This document shows, piece after piece, positions 6,011 to 6,722 of a stretch of DNA of 6,722 bases. The notes below the pieces were generated by a model. It searched no databases and had not been told where the DNA came from. It was given only the letters and a program-made list of their open reading frames with translations. The position numbers and the translations under genes were made by a program. The DNA is from CAJBLF01 sp041663325 (lineage in GTDB: Bacteria; Patescibacteriota; Gracilibacteria; Absconditabacterales; Absconditicoccaceae). The stretch's first letter is position 1. Each line of letters begins with the position of its first letter. The stretch covers positions 1-6,722 of the forward strand of contig JBAZRN010000038.1 of NCBI GenBank assembly GCA_041663325.1. The letters run 5' to 3'.

Positions 6011-6142
6011 TTATTTTTTATGCATAAGAGAATCCATTAAAGCTGGAAAAATAAATAGACGAATTTTTTTGGAAAATAGCTACACACTTTTTTTAATTAT
6101 GCCGTTTTTTTTATATCAAAATTTTTTCTACATCATTCATTT

Positions 6143-6722
6143 TTAATTAGTTGTTTCTGGCGGTGTTTCTCATTCCTCTTCTTGTTGATTCATTCTTGCT
6201 CTAATAGCAAATATAATAACCAAAACGACAAACACACCAACAATAACTCCAAGGACAATAAGAACTATTTTCCACCATGATGATCATGAACTTGCATTAG
6301 CAGATGGTATGGTATCTGCGTTAGCGACAATTTTTACATTATCATTTGGACAAGCATCACTAACAATTCCATAAAATCCAAGAATTACACACATATTTGG
6401 CATAATAATAATTTTCATATCCAATGGATCTATTTGATTTGCTTGAACTGACTGACCTTCTAGAGCAAGATTTTTTGTGATGAGATTGATAATATCTTGG
6501 AGTACTTGTTTTCTCTTGTCTTGTTGTGAAACATTTGTTTGAGCATCAGAAATAACTGACTCAAATTCTTTAAATAATCATTCCACATCTACTGCAAGAT
6601 TTGATGGCAAGATAGAAAGTATTTCAGCTTTAGCTTGTTGATATTTATTCCCTCCATCTGCTGCAGAAACGGCTTTATTTGAAAGTTTAGTAAAGATATT
6701 TTGAAGTAATGTTTTTTGATCG
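6143..6722 (-). CDS. C-terminally membrane-anchored protein, unrecognised, 5' partial
   Basis: The frame runs in from beyond the window and ends with TAA at 6143-6145; 192 residues are visible. Three in-frame TGAs (Gly in VEGLF, SSGSSWWK and EEGETP) show it is a native recoded gene. The visible part starts with a Gln/Lys-rich, probably helical region; a segment near the middle reads MKIIIMPNMCVILGFYG; two cysteines (NMC and DAC) flank a hydrophobic stretch and could form a disulfide. A Ser/Ala-rich linker (SANASSGSS) leads to one strong membrane helix beginning WWKIVLIVLGVIVGV and ending with the basic stop-transfer IRARM. A short acidic tail (QQEEEGETPPETTN) is then predicted to be cytoplasmic. 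This is the layout of a surface protein with a type I-like C-terminal anchor. I recognise no family, and the N-terminus, including any signal peptide, is outside the window. Confidence 0.8.

Larger units (their letters stand above)
5655..6142. other. 488-bp region without a convincing gene
   Basis: Between the deaminase and the minus-strand membrane gene I see the terminator at 5737-5775, the palindromic element at 5809-6010, and AT-rich filler with long T runs (6061-6142). Short frames exist (5687-5746, 19 hydrophobic residues; 5814-5930, 38 residues with one TGA; a minus-strand frame at 5802-5984) but none has supporting signals. No obvious terminator for the minus-strand gene ending at 6143 is visible. 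Confidence 0.6.

Noticed and set aside
1..6722. tRNA genes (especially tRNA-Gly with UCA anticodon), rRNA, CRISPR arrays
   Set aside because: I looked for T-loop-like GGTTCRA segments with a matching acceptor stem and for regularly spaced direct repeats and saw none.

Overview
The window comes from an AT-rich bacterium that reads UGA as glycine (genetic code 25). That code is known from the candidate phyla Absconditabacteria (SR1) and Gracilibacteria (BD1-5) of the Patescibacteria/CPR. The evidence is internal. Read with the standard code, most of the window looks like broken fragments. Read with TGA = Gly, it resolves into intact, recognisable genes whose in-frame TGAs fall on glycines conserved in the families. 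I count 31 in-frame TGAs among about 97 glycines in seven genes, and all six gene ends with a visible finish, plus the partial gene's, are TAA or TAG.

Layout. (1) 1-621 (+): COG2316-like HD-superfamily hydrolase, 5' end uncertain. (2) 622-891: GC-rich palindromic element, a doubtful small ORF, and a clear minus-strand terminator. (3) 892-2033 (-): two unrecognised membrane proteins that look like paralogues of each other; they contain no in-frame TGA. (4) 2150-3271 (-): pyruvoyl-dependent arginine decarboxylase followed 3 bp later by 3-methyladenine DNA glycosylase. (5) 3272-3414: divergent promoter region. (6) 3415-5086 (+): DNA polymerase III delta'-like AAA+ protein, then a UPF0489 (arginase-like) protein 4 bp downstream. 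(7) 5163-5654 (+): dCMP deaminase with its own promoter; it lacks one expected zinc-ligand cysteine. (8) 5655-6142: no convincing gene; it holds a terminator and a second GC-rich palindromic element sharing a 25-nt core with the first. (9) 6143-6722 (-): C-terminal part of an unrecognised membrane-anchored protein.

Functionally the window mixes DNA maintenance (delta'-like clamp loader subunit, base excision glycosylase), pyrimidine nucleotide supply (dCMP to dUMP) and arginine/polyamine chemistry (arginine to agmatine, with an arginase-fold protein nearby). The genes are packed in small two-gene transcription units. Shine-Dalgarno sequences are generally absent. The most unusual items are the UPF0489 protein near the arginine decarboxylase, the paralogous membrane pair with a duplicated leader, the repeated GC-rich palindromes (two decayed ones lie inside a coding region), and the altered zinc site of the deaminase.
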